This document shows, piece after piece, positions 25,379-43,620 of a stretch of DNA of 55,063 bases; within the stretch, counting starts at the first letter, position 1; every line of letters begins with the position of its first letter. The notes below the pieces were generated by a model that searched no databases, was not told the DNA's origin, and saw only the letters and a program-made list of their open reading frames with translations. Both the position numbers and the translations under genes were made by a program. The stretch covers positions 1 to 55,063 of the forward strand of contig AMGN01000028.1 in assembly GCA_000309865.1 (NCBI GenBank), read 5' to 3'. This DNA comes from Methanobacterium sp. Maddingley MBC34 (GTDB lineage: Archaea; Methanobacteriota; Methanobacteria; Methanobacteriales; Methanobacteriaceae).

Positions 25379-26692
25379 TTATTGTTCACGAATTTCCTTC
25401 ATATGCTGGATACGTTTCAGGATAAGTTCACTAGTTCCCACATCACTGCGGTGGTACAGGTCCCCCTGCACATATTGAGTAGCTCTTTCACATCGTTCTT
25501 CCGCTTCTTGTATACTATCTGCAGTGGTGACCAAGCCCAGTGCCCTGGAACCCGTGGTTAATACATTTCCATCTTTCTGGTTTACTGCTGCGTAAAACAC
25601 CATCCCCCCCTCTGCTTTTATCTTTTCTTCATCCACTTGGATGGGCTGGCCGGCTTTTCCACTTTCCGGGTAACCGTTGGGTACCAGATATTTGCAAACC
25701 GTTGCTTGGGGCCTGAACTGGGCGTTTTTAAGATTTCCATCCACCACACCCTGACATAATTCCACCATACTAGTTTCAAGGAGGGGCAGGACATTCATGG
25801 CTTCTGGGTCTCCGAAACGGGCGTTGTATTCCACTAATTTAGGTCCGTCACGGCATAGCATGAACTGACCATAAAGAACTCCTTTATAAGGACCGACCTC
25901 TTTTTTAACAGCTTTAATGGTTTCTTCCATTACTTTAACCGCCGCATCATAGTCTTTTGATTCGAGGAAAGGTAAAAGTCCGTTTTTGTCAGAATATGAG
26001 CCCATTCCCCCAGTTATGGGGCCTTGATCTCCTTCATAGGCATGGGGGTGATCCTGAGCTGCCGGCATTGGAACCAGATGGTCACCATCCACCATTGCCT
26101 GTACTGTGAACTCTTCACCCACCAGGCGTTCTTCAATGACCACACTGGCATGACCGCCTATTTTATTATCAATGATCTCCTTTACGTAATTTTTAGCTTC
26201 TTCAGAGTCTTTAAGGTGTTCACCTACGATTTTAACACCCTTCCCCCCTGTTAAACCTACTGGTTTTACCACAACATCATCATCAAAATCATCAATGAAT
26301 TCTCCGGCATCTTCTACTGTGTCGAATGCCCCGTAGGCAATGGATCCTGAGATGTTATGTTTGGTGAATAAATCCCGCATGAATGCCTTGTCTGTTTCGA
26401 TTCTGGCTGCTTGACGCGTGGGCCCCACACAGGGGATTCCTGCTTCCTGGAGTGTGTCCACAATTCCGTGTTCCAGAGGTGCTTCTGGCCCGATTATAGC
26501 CATGTCCACCTTCGCATTCTGGGCGTATTTTTTTACCCCTTCAATGTCCATTTCACTACCAATCTTAAATTGGGAGATACGGGCAATACCCGGATTTTGA
26601 TTGCTCATTATTGAATAAATATCAGCTTCTCCATATAACGCCTGACAAATGGCGTGTTCTCTTGCTCCAGTTCCTACCACCAGAATCTTCAT
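25379..26692 (-). CDS. purD: Phosphoribosylamine-glycine ligase (GAR synthetase)
   Basis: PurD joins phosphoribosylamine and glycine with ATP in the second step of purine synthesis. The 437-residue protein has the N-terminal domain (KILVVGTGAREHAI), the ATP-grasp core with KPVGLTGGKGVKI, and EYNARFGDPEAMNVLPLL with the Mg-binding residues. The C-terminal domain has RALGLVTTADSIQEAEERC. GGAGGGTTAAT precedes the ATG. A TATA-like ATTATATG on the minus strand lies about 45-50 bases upstream (plus positions ~26736-26744). It is divergent from ilvB. Confidence 0.97.
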   Translation of the reverse strand: MKILVVGTGAREHAICQALYGEADIYSIMSNQNPGIARISQFKIGSEMDIEGVKKYAQNAKVDMAIIGPEAPLEHGIVDTLQEAGIPCVGPTRQAARIETDKAFMRDLFTKHNISGSIAYGAFDTVEDAGEFIDDFDDDVVVKPVGLTGGKGVKIVGEHLKDSEEAKNYVKEIIDNKIGGHASVVIEERLVGEEFTVQAMVDGDHLVPMPAAQDHPHAYEGDQGPITGGMGSYSDKNGLLPFLESKDYDAAVKVMEETIKAVKKEVGPYKGVLYGQFMLCRDGPKLVEYNARFGDPEAMNVLPLLETSMVELCQGVVDGNLKNAQFRPQATVCKYLVPNGYPESGKAGQPIQVDEEKIKAEGGMVFYAAVNQKDGNVLTTGSRALGLVTTADSIQEAEERCERATQYVQGDLYHRSDVGTSELILKRIQHMKEIREQ

Positions 26693-26888
26693 ATTAACCC
26701 TCCAACTTTCTTAAATTAAATCTTTAATTCCACACACATATAATTCATGGCCTTATCACTCAGTACTATTTTAAATTGTAAAGTTGTAAACGAACCCTGT
26801 ATTATCATGTTGATGGTAATAGCTTACCTATCTACAGATTCCAAATTATTATTATACATACAAATACATATAACATGAAAACTAATCG

Positions 26889-26900
26889 GCATATATAAAA
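26889..26900 (+). promoter_or_regulatory. TATA box of ilvB-ilvN
   Basis: GCATATATAAAA about 65 bases before the ilvB ATG predicts a leader of around 35-40 bases. The gap also serves purD on the other strand. Confidence 0.6.
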
Positions 26901-26960
26901 TCATAATAGATTTTTTTAAATAAAATGAAATTTTTCTGTAAAACACATTAGGTGTCAAAT

Positions 26961-28697
<1,737 letters not shown>

Positions 28698-28698
28698 G

Positions 28699-29199
28699 AT
28701 GGATGAACAGAGAAGTCATATAATCAGTGCCCTAGTACTCCACCGCCCGGGTGTCCTGCAACGTGTGGCTGGTCTATTCACCCGTAGAGGGTTCAACATC
28801 GACAGTATCACCGTGGGACCCTCAGAACAGGACGGAATGGCCCGTATGACCATCATCTCCAGGGGTGATGATAAAATACTGGAACAGATCACCAAACAAC
28901 TAAACAAGATCATCGAGGTAATTAAGGTCAGGGATCTGGATGCAGAGGGAACTGTAATCCGAGAGTTGTGTCTCATCAAGACCCATGCTACATCAGAAAG
29001 ATCCCGTTCAGAGATCATCCAATATGCCAACATTTTCCGGGGTAGAATCGTTGATGCAGGACCTGAAAATCTCACTCTGGAGATCACTGGAACACCCGAA
29101 AAAATCGACGCACTCATTGACCTTTTAAGAGGATTCGGTATAAAAGAAATCTCCAGAACCGGACCAACAGCCATATCACGGGGTTCAAAGACAATATAA
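28699..29199 (+). CDS. ilvN: Acetolactate synthase, small (regulatory) subunit
   Basis: This 166-residue subunit activates the catalytic IlvB subunit and confers valine feedback inhibition. The N-terminal ACT domain is HIISALVLHRPGVLQRVAGL with FNIDSITVG. The C-terminal domain is ARVIRELCLIKTHA-like (VIRELCLIK) plus FRGRIVDAG and EITGTPEKIDAL. A near-perfect GGAGGTGAT site (28686-28694) overlaps the end of ilvB and fixes the ATG at 28699. A T-rich run follows the stop at ~29225-29236. Confidence 0.97.
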   Translation: MDEQRSHIISALVLHRPGVLQRVAGLFTRRGFNIDSITVGPSEQDGMARMTIISRGDDKILEQITKQLNKIIEVIKVRDLDAEGTVIRELCLIKTHATSERSRSEIIQYANIFRGRIVDAGPENLTLEITGTPEKIDALIDLLRGFGIKEISRTGPTAISRGSKTI

Positions 29200-29224
29200 T
29201 AGATATTAATACCAAACCCCTGAA

Positions 29225-29236
29225 TTTTTTTATTTT
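29225..29236 (+). terminator. T-tract terminator after ilvN
   Basis: TTTTTTTATTTT shortly after the ilvN stop codon matches the oligo-T termination signal of archaea. No hairpin is needed or seen. Confidence 0.5.
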
Positions 29237-29404
29237 ATAATAAAAGCAGTACCCCCAATTATTCCTTAAATATTATTAATCCCTAAAATAAAGCCTTTTT
29301 AACGGATAAAAGAGTTTAAAGTTCCCTAATTTAACCCAGGGCAAACTTTATTAATAAAATTCCATTAATATTAGACATGATAAAATTACCTAAGAAAAAA
29401 ATTT

Positions 29405-29412
29405 CTTATATG
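29405..29412 (+). promoter_or_regulatory. TATA box of ilvC
   Basis: CTTATATG preceded by a purine-rich BRE-like AAGAAAAAAA lies about 45 bases before the ilvC ATG. A separate promoter means that ilvC can be expressed independently of ilvB-ilvN. Confidence 0.6.
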
Positions 29413-29454
29413 CCTTCGTGGTATTTCTTTTGAATTTTAAAAGAGGTGACCCCT

Positions 29455-30441
<987 letters not shown>

Positions 30442-30463
30442 TTCTTTTCCACTTTTTTTATTT
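30442..30463 (+). terminator. T-rich terminator after ilvC
   Basis: TTCTTTTCCACTTTTTTTAT directly follows the ilvC stop. Its pyrimidine-rich oligo-T runs fit archaeal termination. Confidence 0.5.
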
Positions 30464-30568
30464 AAAAATACGGTTTTATTTAAATAATTTTATTTAAACC
30501 ATCACGATTACTGATATTAATATAAATCTCTTTATCACGAATACACTCATACTCTCCTGGTGAACTAA

Positions 30569-31573
30569 ATGGTATTTGTAGGAATGGATCACGGCACCAC
30601 CGGTGTTTCTTTTACAGCTTTAGGTGATAAACCAGAACATCTCAAGATAGGGAGGGATGAACTCTCCTCTGGTGAGGTTTCTGCAATGGAAGAGCTTTCT
30701 GGAATGGTTGATCTGGATTCAATCCAATTGATGGCCATTACCTATGCCATGGGCGACGGTATCAGCAAAATAACACCCCTGGAAATGGTTAAAAATAGAG
30801 GTATTCTTTCCATTGAAGGCGCAGGAAAGGTTACTGGTGGAGGTACCGCTGTTTATGAAGAGATTAAAAAATCAGGAATTCCTACTGTTTTAATACCCGG
30901 ACTGCACCAGAACACCCCCTGCATGGATCCTCGTTTTAAAGCTGCTTATTCCCATCATGCCAGTGCAGAAAAGGTAAGTATATGCTACAACGCCCATCTG
31001 GAAACTGCTTATGAGAATTTCATTGTGTCCGATATCAGCTCCAACACAGTGAGTCTTCTCCTGGAAAATGGGAAAATCAGAGGTGCTGTGGATGCCTGTC
31101 TTGGTTCCATGGGTATTGTTCACGGGCCACTGGACTTGAAGATGATACGTGATGTTGATGAAGGATTACGCACTGCCAACCAGTGCTTTTCCCGTGCAGG
31201 AGCAGTTAAAGTGGCAGGTATAGATGAGAAGGTGGCCCATGCCAAGAATGTTCTTCTGGAAAGGTACCAGGAAGGAGACCCCCAGGCAGAGCTGGCCCTT
31301 GAAACCATGCTCATGACCATTGTCATGGAAATATGGGGCCTGGTTGGAATTGCCAGCAATGAAATGGAAGGGGTGGTGCTAACTGGTTCTGTGGGATCCA
31401 TGCAGGATCCCTTTGATTTTTTCGGTGCACTGAAGGAGGAAGTGGGAGATATTGGAGAAGTGGTAATGTTACCCTCCACTTCTGGTTCTGTGGGAAGTGC
31501 TCAGATTGCAAAGGCTGTTTTTGAAGGTGTAAATGATATACTGGGAATTGAAATACATTCAGAACAAGATTAA
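30569..31573 (+). CDS. Methanogenesis marker protein 12 (UPF0285 family)
   Basis: This 334-residue protein belongs to a family restricted to methanogens and relatives. Its fold is that of ASKHA sugar kinase/Hsp70-type ATPases: GMDHGTTGVSFTALG (residues 5-19) is the phosphate-1 motif, ACLGSMGIVHG resembles phosphate 2, and VVLTGSVGSMQDP with TSGSVGSAQ the adenosine region. The biochemical role is not established; conserved presence in methanogens suggests cofactor or enzyme maturation for methanogenesis. It has its own AT-rich upstream region and a T-rich run after the stop. The gap beyond, shared with the convergent surE gene, holds three palindromes. Confidence 0.9.
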   Translation: MVFVGMDHGTTGVSFTALGDKPEHLKIGRDELSSGEVSAMEELSGMVDLDSIQLMAITYAMGDGISKITPLEMVKNRGILSIEGAGKVTGGGTAVYEEIKKSGIPTVLIPGLHQNTPCMDPRFKAAYSHHASAEKVSICYNAHLETAYENFIVSDISSNTVSLLLENGKIRGAVDACLGSMGIVHGPLDLKMIRDVDEGLRTANQCFSRAGAVKVAGIDEKVAHAKNVLLERYQEGDPQAELALETMLMTIVMEIWGLVGIASNEMEGVVLTGSVGSMQDPFDFFGALKEEVGDIGEVVMLPSTSGSVGSAQIAKAVFEGVNDILGIEIHSEQD

Positions 31574-31887
31574 CGTGATATCTTTAGGTTTTTTTAGTTA
31601 TTAATATTTATTTTATTTTTATATCAGATTCTAATAATAATTACCAATAATTAATTGTAAAAAAGATCATAATACCTTAAAAATTATTCTACTGTAGAAA
31701 TATTCATTTTAATTTGTCTGTTCCAGCTTATCTTACACCCCTTTAGGATTTCTACTGTAGAAATTATGGTTGATATGATCCCTGAAAAATATCTTAATTT
31801 TCATGAATTTTGTCTACTGTAGAAAAATGTGGAATAGGTGCCAAACTCCATATTTAAGGAAATAAAAGTAAATAAATCCTTAAAAAA
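31574..31887. other. 314-bp gap between convergent genes, with T-rich terminators and three palindromes
   Basis: Neither neighbour needs a promoter here, since marker 12 and surE both end at this gap. T-runs at ~31588-31620 probably terminate marker 12. The rest carries cluster B of the 13-bp palindrome. No reading frame of note is visible. Confidence 0.6.
31687..31824. repeat. Trio of 13-bp palindromes TTCTACTGTAGAA (cluster B)
   Basis: Copies are at 31687-31699, 31750-31762 and 31812-31824 (the last with G in place of the first T), separated by 50 and 49 bases. They are the reverse complement of cluster A at 9122-9280. Lying between two convergent genes, they are unlikely to be promoter operators. 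Confidence 0.85.
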
Positions 31888-32667
<780 letters not shown>

Positions 32668-32675
32668 AAAAGCAA

Positions 32676-32707
<32 letters not shown>

Positions 32708-32796
32708 GTTGTATCAGTTGGTGAGGGGAACAGTTTTAAGTATAAAGAAATAGAAAACAAATATTATCATGTAGTAAATAAAGAAACTATGGGGTG

Positions 32797-34101
<1,305 letters not shown>

Positions 34102-34182
34102 CGAGTTTAAATAAGATTTCTGATAGGATTTTAAGCTATTTGAAGCTTTAAAATAGGAAATAATCAGTTGATAAAGATTTAT

Positions 34183-34575
<393 letters not shown>

Positions 34576-35496
34576 ATGGCCTTTGATGAGTCAGGAAAAA
34601 TATGGTTCAATGGAGAGTTCGTTGATTGGAAGGAAGCAAATGTTCACGCATTATCACACGTAGTTCACTACGGATCCAGTGTTTTTGAGGGAATACGGTG
34701 TTATAATACCAAAAAGGGTCCGGCAGTGTTCCGCTTAGCTGAACATGTGCAACGTCTCTATAATTCTGCCAAAATTTACCGAATGGAAATACCTTATTCT
34801 CAGGAAGATTTCTGCCAAGCCATCCTTGATACAATCAAGATCAATCGGCTTGACGCTTGCTATATACGCCCTGCTATCTTCAGAGGCTATGCTGAACTGG
34901 GAGTTTATCCCCTGAACTGCCCGGTAGAGTCCATAATTGCCGTCTGGGCATGGGGAAAGTACCTGGGAGAAGAGGCTCTGGAAAACGGTGTGGACGTTGG
35001 TGTGTCAACCTGGCGCCGTATGGCCCCCAACACCATGCCAAACATGGCAAAAGCTGGTTCTAACTACATGAACAGCCAGCTGGCCAAGATGGAGGCTGTT
35101 TCCAATAATTATGATGAAGCCATAATGCTAGACTACCAGGGAATGGTAAGTGAAGGCAGTGGAGAAAACATCTTCATTGTAAAGGAGGGAGTCCTGCACA
35201 CCCCACCACGCGCTTCTTCACTGCTGGACGGGATAACCAGGAATTCCATAATCACCCTGGCCAGAGATATGGATGTGGAAGTTAAAGAAGAAGAAATACC
35301 CCGGGAAATGTTGTACGTTGCTGATGAACTTTTTTTAACCGGTACTGCAGCAGAAGTCACCCCCATCAGATCAGTTGACCGTATAACTGTTGGTAACGGT
35401 AAAAGGGGAGAAATAACAAAAAAATTACAGGAAGGTTTCTTCGCAATTTTAGAGGGTAATGCAGAGGATAAGTATGGTTGGTTGACTTTTATTTAA
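34576..35496 (+). CDS. ilvE: Branched-chain amino acid aminotransferase
   Basis: IlvE transaminates the 2-keto acids to valine, leucine and isoleucine with pyridoxal phosphate. The 306-residue fold-type IV enzyme has VHALSHVVHYGSSVFEGIRCY near the start, split over residues ~20-40. It also has RPAIFRGYAELGV, the region around MANAKAGSNYMNS-like NMAKAGSNYMNSQLAK with the PLP lysine, MLDYQGMVSEGSGENIF and LFLTGTAAEVTPI. ATG 34576 follows GAGGG (34566-34570) and gives the usual start MAFDESGKIWFNGEFV. An upstream open frame of 40 codons has no family match. It completes the set of ilv genes in the window. Confidence 0.96.
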   Translation: MAFDESGKIWFNGEFVDWKEANVHALSHVVHYGSSVFEGIRCYNTKKGPAVFRLAEHVQRLYNSAKIYRMEIPYSQEDFCQAILDTIKINRLDACYIRPAIFRGYAELGVYPLNCPVESIIAVWAWGKYLGEEALENGVDVGVSTWRRMAPNTMPNMAKAGSNYMNSQLAKMEAVSNNYDEAIMLDYQGMVSEGSGENIFIVKEGVLHTPPRASSLLDGITRNSIITLARDMDVEVKEEEIPREMLYVADELFLTGTAAEVTPIRSVDRITVGNGKRGEITKKLQEGFFAILEGNAEDKYGWLTFI

Positions 35497-36004
35497 CTTA
35501 AAGAGTTCTTTAAGAATTCCTTAAAAGCCTAATTTTTATTTTTTAAATCTATTTGATTTTACTAGGATTTTTTTGGTTTCTTGCCTATCCGTTTCTATTT
35601 TTTAGCCATTTTATTTGTTTTAGATAATTTCCCAAAAATCCGTTAATTAAAATTATTATATGTTTAGTGAATTTTTAAGTGAATTTGGGTGTAATTTATG
35701 GGGAAATGAGAGTAAATCCTGGAATAAACTTATTTTCAAGTTAAACAAAAATTTGGTTGGCAGCTAAATGAATTGATTTGCAAGGTTTAATCCAGATAGT
35801 TAGAATTTAATTATAACTTCTAACTTAGAACTTATAAATTATAACTTAGAAGCACATGTTTTAAATACAGGGCTAAACGTACTAATTACCTTCAGATTAC
35901 CTTTTAGCAATATTAAATTAAGGGACAATTACAGAGGAAAATAAAAAATAAGAGATCATTGGAAATAAAATATAATGTCATAGGAAAATTCGGAGAAGTT
36001 ATTT
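35497..36004. other. 508-bp gap before uppP
   Basis: T-rich sequence after ilvE (35520-35600) probably terminates it. Further on are an AAGTTATAA repeat cluster (35811-35850), a TATA-like TTTAAATA at ~35861 and another, AAAATATAAT, near 35966-35975. The latter is the better candidate promoter for uppP, which has GGAGAAG before its ATG. No gene is supported. Confidence 0.5.
35811..35850. repeat. AAGTTATAA-type repeat cluster upstream of uppP
   Basis: TTATAACTTCTAACTTAGAA is followed by CTTATAAATTATAACTTAGA. Several degenerate copies of the motif lie in both orientations, about 150 bases before uppP. Confidence 0.65.
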
Positions 36005-36844
36005 ATGGATATTATTCAAGCAATAATAATGGGTGCAGTCCAGGGATTAACTGAATTCCTGCCAGTGAGCAGTTCAGCCCACCTGGTCATAGCCCCTGAA
36101 TTACTGGGCACACAATCCAGTCTGGCATTTGACACCCTCTTACACGTAGGTACTCTGGTAGCAGTGATAGGATACTTCTGGAAAGATATTACATCCATGA
36201 TAAAAGCATTCATATCCAGCCTACTTGATATTCCCAAAGGGAACTTCAAAGAAGGTGTAAAAGAAGACCCATTTAAAAGATTAACCTGGCTGGTAGTGGT
36301 AGGTACCATTCCAGCGGGTTTAATGGGAGTACTGTTTAAAAGTGAGTTCGAAAGCCTTTTCAGCTCAGTTACAGCAGTTGGTTTTTTCCTCCTTATAACT
36401 GGAGTTATCCTGTGGGGTTCGGAATGGATAGCAAAGAAAAACAAGGATAAAAAAGGTAAAGATGTTAAAGAAGTTAGCTTTACAAATTCACTGGTCATTG
36501 GACTTTTCCAGGGATTTGCCATTGCCCCCGGGATATCCAGATCCGGATCCACCATTGCCGCAGGATTATTCTCAGGACTGGAGAGAAAACTAGCTGCGCG
36601 TTACAGCTTCTTACTTTCCATACCAGCCATAATGGGTGCGGCACTAATACAGACCAAAGATATTGTTAGTTTCGATGCAAACCTGGAAGTTCTAATTGCG
36701 GGATTTTTATCAGCAGCTATCTTCAGTTACCTGGCTGTTAAATTTATGATGAGCTATATCCAGAAGCATAGTTTAAACATATTTGCCATTTACTGCTGGT
36801 TTGTGGGTGCACTGACCATTATAATTTCAATGGTCTGGACATGA
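36005..36844 (+). CDS. uppP: Undecaprenyl-diphosphatase (UppP/BacA)
   Basis: This 279-residue membrane enzyme recycles the polyprenyl lipid carrier by removing a phosphate from undecaprenyl diphosphate. The conserved regions are GAVQGLTEFLPVSSSAHL (residues ~9-26) with the catalytic Glu and Ser residues, and GLFQGFAIAPGISRSGSTIA (~155-174) with the conserved Arg. About eight membrane helices are predicted. In Methanobacteriales the carrier serves pseudomurein and other wall-glycan synthesis. It is a single gene, convergent with the cyclase-family gene. Confidence 0.96.
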   Translation: MDIIQAIIMGAVQGLTEFLPVSSSAHLVIAPELLGTQSSLAFDTLLHVGTLVAVIGYFWKDITSMIKAFISSLLDIPKGNFKEGVKEDPFKRLTWLVVVGTIPAGLMGVLFKSEFESLFSSVTAVGFFLLITGVILWGSEWIAKKNKDKKGKDVKEVSFTNSLVIGLFQGFAIAPGISRSGSTIAAGLFSGLERKLAARYSFLLSIPAIMGAALIQTKDIVSFDANLEVLIAGFLSAAIFSYLAVKFMMSYIQKHSLNIFAIYCWFVGALTIIISMVWT

Positions 36845-37015
36845 TGATTTAAAGACCTCTAGCCCCATTATTTCTGTGAAAAACTAAAATCTAACATTTA
36901 TTTTTTATTTTTTGATTATTTGAGTCTCTTATTCTATTTTGACTAGTTTAATCTATAAATGGATTAATCAACATAATTTAGAAAAATAATAATGGCATTA
37001 AAAAAAGCAACGGAA

Positions 37016-37750
37016 TTATGATCTGATTTTAACCAGCACAGTACAGGGAGCACTGTCAATTCCTTCAACCTGCCAGGGAATAACCATAAATTCTTCCAGG
37101 ATCATTTCTTTCTGAAGAAATTGAAGATTAAGATCCTCCACAAAAATTAAGGGTTTTCCTAAACCTTCTTCTGTCCTGAAGGCTGTCTGGTGGACACTAG
37201 TCATTTCTTCCATCCTACCATGACGGGACATTGAAACTGTATCTATAGCCAGGCAGGCTAGTTCTGGGAGTTTATTACGAAGATAAGATACTGCTTCCGG
37301 TGAAATTCCCGGATTTTTAGTTAAATATTTCTCAGTATCAGTTTCACGATATTTACCAAATCCAGTGCGTATCAAAACACAATCAAAATCCAGAATATCA
37401 TCTTTATTATACTGATTAAGTGCAGGATAAAGATCATCCTTCTTGATGAGTTCATCAGGTTTTTTAGGGCAATCTACAGTTAATGGCTTTTTAAAGGTCA
37501 GTTCATTGGGATCATAGGTAAATATGGGACGCCCGTCTTTTAAGAAATGAGCTGGTGCATCAACATGGGTTCCGGAATGATTTTCAGCAGTTATAACTGA
37601 AGTGTTGTAGTCATCCCCTTCTTTAATCCGATTTTTAGGGGTTATTGTTATTTTAGTCAGGTCAGGGTGGACTGGTGTGTCTTCAGTGAGGTTGTAGGAT
37701 ATTCTCAAGTACCGTGAATCATTCCATGAGGCATTTTCTTTATTTTCCAT
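37016..37750 (-). CDS. Cyclase-family (kynurenine-formamidase-like) metal-dependent hydrolase
   Basis: This 244-residue protein carries the family metal-binding motif HSGTHVDAPAHF (HxGTHxDxPxH) and the later conserved H (VHQTAF) and E residues. RYLRISYNLTEDTPVHPD is the expected N-terminus. Members hydrolyse formamides or cyclic amides with Zn or Mn. The archaeal substrate is not known, and kynurenine breakdown is unlikely in a methanogen. It lies about 80 bases downstream of the CobT-family gene on the same strand, so it may share its transcript. Confidence 0.88.
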   Translation of the reverse strand: MENKENASWNDSRYLRISYNLTEDTPVHPDLTKITITPKNRIKEGDDYNTSVITAENHSGTHVDAPAHFLKDGRPIFTYDPNELTFKKPLTVDCPKKPDELIKKDDLYPALNQYNKDDILDFDCVLIRTGFGKYRETDTEKYLTKNPGISPEAVSYLRNKLPELACLAIDTVSMSRHGRMEEMTSVHQTAFRTEEGLGKPLIFVEDLNLQFLQKEMILEEFMVIPWQVEGIDSAPCTVLVKIRS

Positions 37751-37832
37751 TTTATTTGCCTAATTAATGGTTTTAACATCTGATAATGTTCTAATGGATT
37801 AATTTTTTTATAAGATAAGATTCAAGCTAAGT

Positions 37833-38900
37833 TTAAAAAATTTCCCGACATAATTCCTCAGTTTTCGTCCTTATATCATCAATGTGAACTCCCTTAAGCT
37901 GAGCAGCCAGCATGGCTCCACCTGCACCTGCACCTTCTTTCACCACACCTTGAGTGTATTTTTGAAGCCCCTGGTTTTCTGATTTTTCAAATCCTGGATC
38001 AACCGCGAATATATCTATGGGTGCGATTTGTCGGGCAATGTAATTGATATCTGCAGTTTCATCAGTGGCCACAAAAATAGTGGTAGCTATGGAAACATCT
38101 TCGAAATTAAAACCTTGAATAGCTTCTTTTAAGAATGCGCATACCGCAGTCATCTGGGTCCCACCAGCTAATGTGACCGGTACGGTGCTGCCAGCTGTGA
38201 TTCCAGCCACTGCAGGGATCATTGGGTCTCCCACTGCTCCCACTGCCTGGAATGGATCCAGTGGGAGTTCATTGGCCAAACCTGCAGCTTCTAATCCTGC
38301 TTCAACTGTCTGACGTTTCAGTTCGTGAGGATTTTCAGGTGTGCTTCCACTGATCTTTCCCCATGCATCATAGCCCATGGCCTCCAGAACCCCCAGGGCC
38401 GTGGTGGTTCCTGCAGGGGTGCTTTCACCTATCACCAGGTGATCAGTGAGCTGGGAAAGGGTTTTTCCCAGCATTTTTCCCTTGTTAAATATTTCAAGAG
38501 GATCATTAACGGCTTTACCGGTTACAATGTTTCCACCCTGTTCATCATTGATATTCACGTAAGGAATTCCGGGTTTGACAGCTGTCCCTGCATCGGCAGC
38601 CAGAAATGGAATTTCAGCCATTTCAAGTGAGGCTTTGGTAATTACTGCAGGAGTGGGTGCAGCTCCACCTTTCACCACAGTTTGAGGGATCTCCGGAAGA
38701 CACTTAGGGGAACCGTGTACAATCAACTCTACATCAGCAGCCGGTGTGTAATCCGTTAATTCTGGTGATGCTCCTGCACCGGTTATTCCAGGTATTCGTG
38801 AAGTTAAAGTGGTGGCAATAACGCATAAAAATAATGAATCCCTGTTCTGCAGTTTGTGGAGTGTATCTCGTGATCCGAAACTCTTAATAGATTTATCCAT
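37833..38900 (-). CDS. cobT: CobT-family nicotinate-nucleotide phosphoribosyltransferase (archaeal, UPF0284)
   Basis: This 355-residue protein matches the archaeal family related to CobT, which activates the lower-ligand base of cobamides by transferring ribose phosphate from nicotinate mononucleotide. Diagnostic segments are SRIPGITGAGASPELTDYTP, VKGGAAPTPAVI, GESTPAGTTTALGVLEAMG and AGGTQMTAVCAFLKE. Bacterial CobT has a conserved catalytic Glu, and assignment of this divergent family to CobT activity is by homology. Methanogens need cobamides for methyltransferases such as Mtr. GAGGAATTG precedes the ATG. Confidence 0.85.
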   Translation of the reverse strand: MDKSIKSFGSRDTLHKLQNRDSLFLCVIATTLTSRIPGITGAGASPELTDYTPAADVELIVHGSPKCLPEIPQTVVKGGAAPTPAVITKASLEMAEIPFLAADAGTAVKPGIPYVNINDEQGGNIVTGKAVNDPLEIFNKGKMLGKTLSQLTDHLVIGESTPAGTTTALGVLEAMGYDAWGKISGSTPENPHELKRQTVEAGLEAAGLANELPLDPFQAVGAVGDPMIPAVAGITAGSTVPVTLAGGTQMTAVCAFLKEAIQGFNFEDVSIATTIFVATDETADINYIARQIAPIDIFAVDPGFEKSENQGLQKYTQGVVKEGAGAGGAMLAAQLKGVHIDDIRTKTEELCREIF

Positions 38901-39239
38901 AACAATTCCTCTTTTAAAAATAATTAAAAAATCTCAATCTTATTAATATGTCTGACTATAAAGTGGGGTGAAGTTCTATATAAAAATAAATTTTCAGGTG
39001 TAAAATATAGATACCTAAAGTTTAAATTTCGCTGTGAAAATTAAAATAAGGATAAAGAAGAGATATAAAAACAATGTATTAGTATCATTTAGAAAATCTA
39101 CATATAATATTTGGAAAACTAATCTTTTGATAGAAATCAGATTGTGTTCTTATTTATTATCTTAAAATAGTCATTATATGTATTAAAATCCATTAATGTA
39201 TTAAAATCACTTTATAGTACTAATTAGAGTGTGATATAC
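38901..39239. other. 339-bp divergent promoter region (cobT / kae1-bud32)
   Basis: AT-rich, with no gene. ATGTATTAAAATC is repeated at ~39178 and ~39196, and a TATA-like CTTTATAGTA at 39210-39219 lies only about 25 bases before the TTG start of kae1-bud32. GTTCTATATAAAAAT at ~38973-38987 could be the cobT promoter on the minus strand. Confidence 0.45.
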
Positions 39240-40895
<1,656 letters not shown>

Positions 40896-40960
40896 ATTGG
40901 AATTATATTTCGCCTAGATTATATCGCCTAACTGAAACTATATTCTTGTGACGAAATTAT

Positions 40961-41003
40961 GATAAGTTATAAGTTATACCTAATAAGTTATTAGTTATAA
41001 CTT
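40961..41003. repeat. AAGTTATAA repeat cluster between kae1-bud32 and acs
   Basis: GATAAGTTATAAGTTATACC and TAATAAGTTATTAGTTATAA run consecutively in the gap between two convergent genes. This is the same motif as around parA. Confidence 0.75.
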
Positions 41004-41179
41004 CAATGCCAGTCCCCATGTTAATTTTCAAGAAAAGGGATTTTAAAAGAAGAAAAAATAATAAATTAAAGATAAAAAAAAGAATTGAAAGGACTATTTA
41101 TGAATAATAAATTTTGAAAGGAAGATCTGAAAATATTAAATTTCAAATGAAGGATTTGAGGATATTAAATCCTACAAAC

Positions 41180-43084
<1,905 letters not shown>

Positions 43085-43536
43085 GTTTTCACCCTTTGAA
43101 GTTTTTATTTATCAGTATTTACAGAAAATAACCGATTTTGTTGGTTAAATTTCATTCAATAGATCTTCCTAAACTAGCTTAATCCCAATACTCATAATAA
43201 TTCATTATTTTTTATTACGAAAAGGGGTTAGACCACTTTCATGATAAATTAGTTCTTGGTTTAATTTTGGAATTAAAACTATTTAGAAATGCTTTTTTCC
43301 AGGAATTTGACTGACTTTTTAAAATAAAACACAATTTTTTAACAATCACTCAACGATCTACACAACTTAACATACACTCAGTTTTCGGTCCATTGAAGCC
43401 ATTGGTAACATTCTAACACTCTTTAGAGACCTTAAGAAGTATATAAATGCTACTATTTAGGAGAACTTTTACAAATTTTTAGAGAGTATTTGTTTAGTAT
43501 AAACCATTAAAAGTAATAAATAAGGTAGAATAATTA

Positions 43537-43575
43537 ATGTGCAAAATTAGTTTCTTTATGTGAAAAATTAGTTTC
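43537..43575. repeat. Two 18-bp direct repeats, 21-bp period
   Basis: ATGTGCAAAATTAGTTTC (43537-43554) and ATGTGAAAAATTAGTTTC (43558-43575) differ at one base. A 21-bp period, two helical turns, places both on the same face of the DNA, about 40-75 bases upstream of the TATA box at 43613. Confidence 0.65.
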
Positions 43576-43612
43576 GAGGTTTAGGTAAGCTTTATCCATT
43601 CATAAAAACCAG

Positions 43613-43620
43613 TTTATATG
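43613..43620 (+). promoter_or_regulatory. TATA box of the XTP pyrophosphatase gene
   Basis: TTTATATG lies about 55 bases before the ATG at 43671, predicting a leader of about 30 bases. Two direct repeats lie just upstream. Confidence 0.6.

Noticed and set aside
31687..31824. Similarity of TTTCTACTGTAGAAAT to the 3' end of Cas12a-type CRISPR repeats and a repeat-spacer look
   Set aside because: The shared unit is only 13 bases, there are only three copies, no loop remains between the arms for the Cas12a pseudoknot, and no cas gene is in the window.
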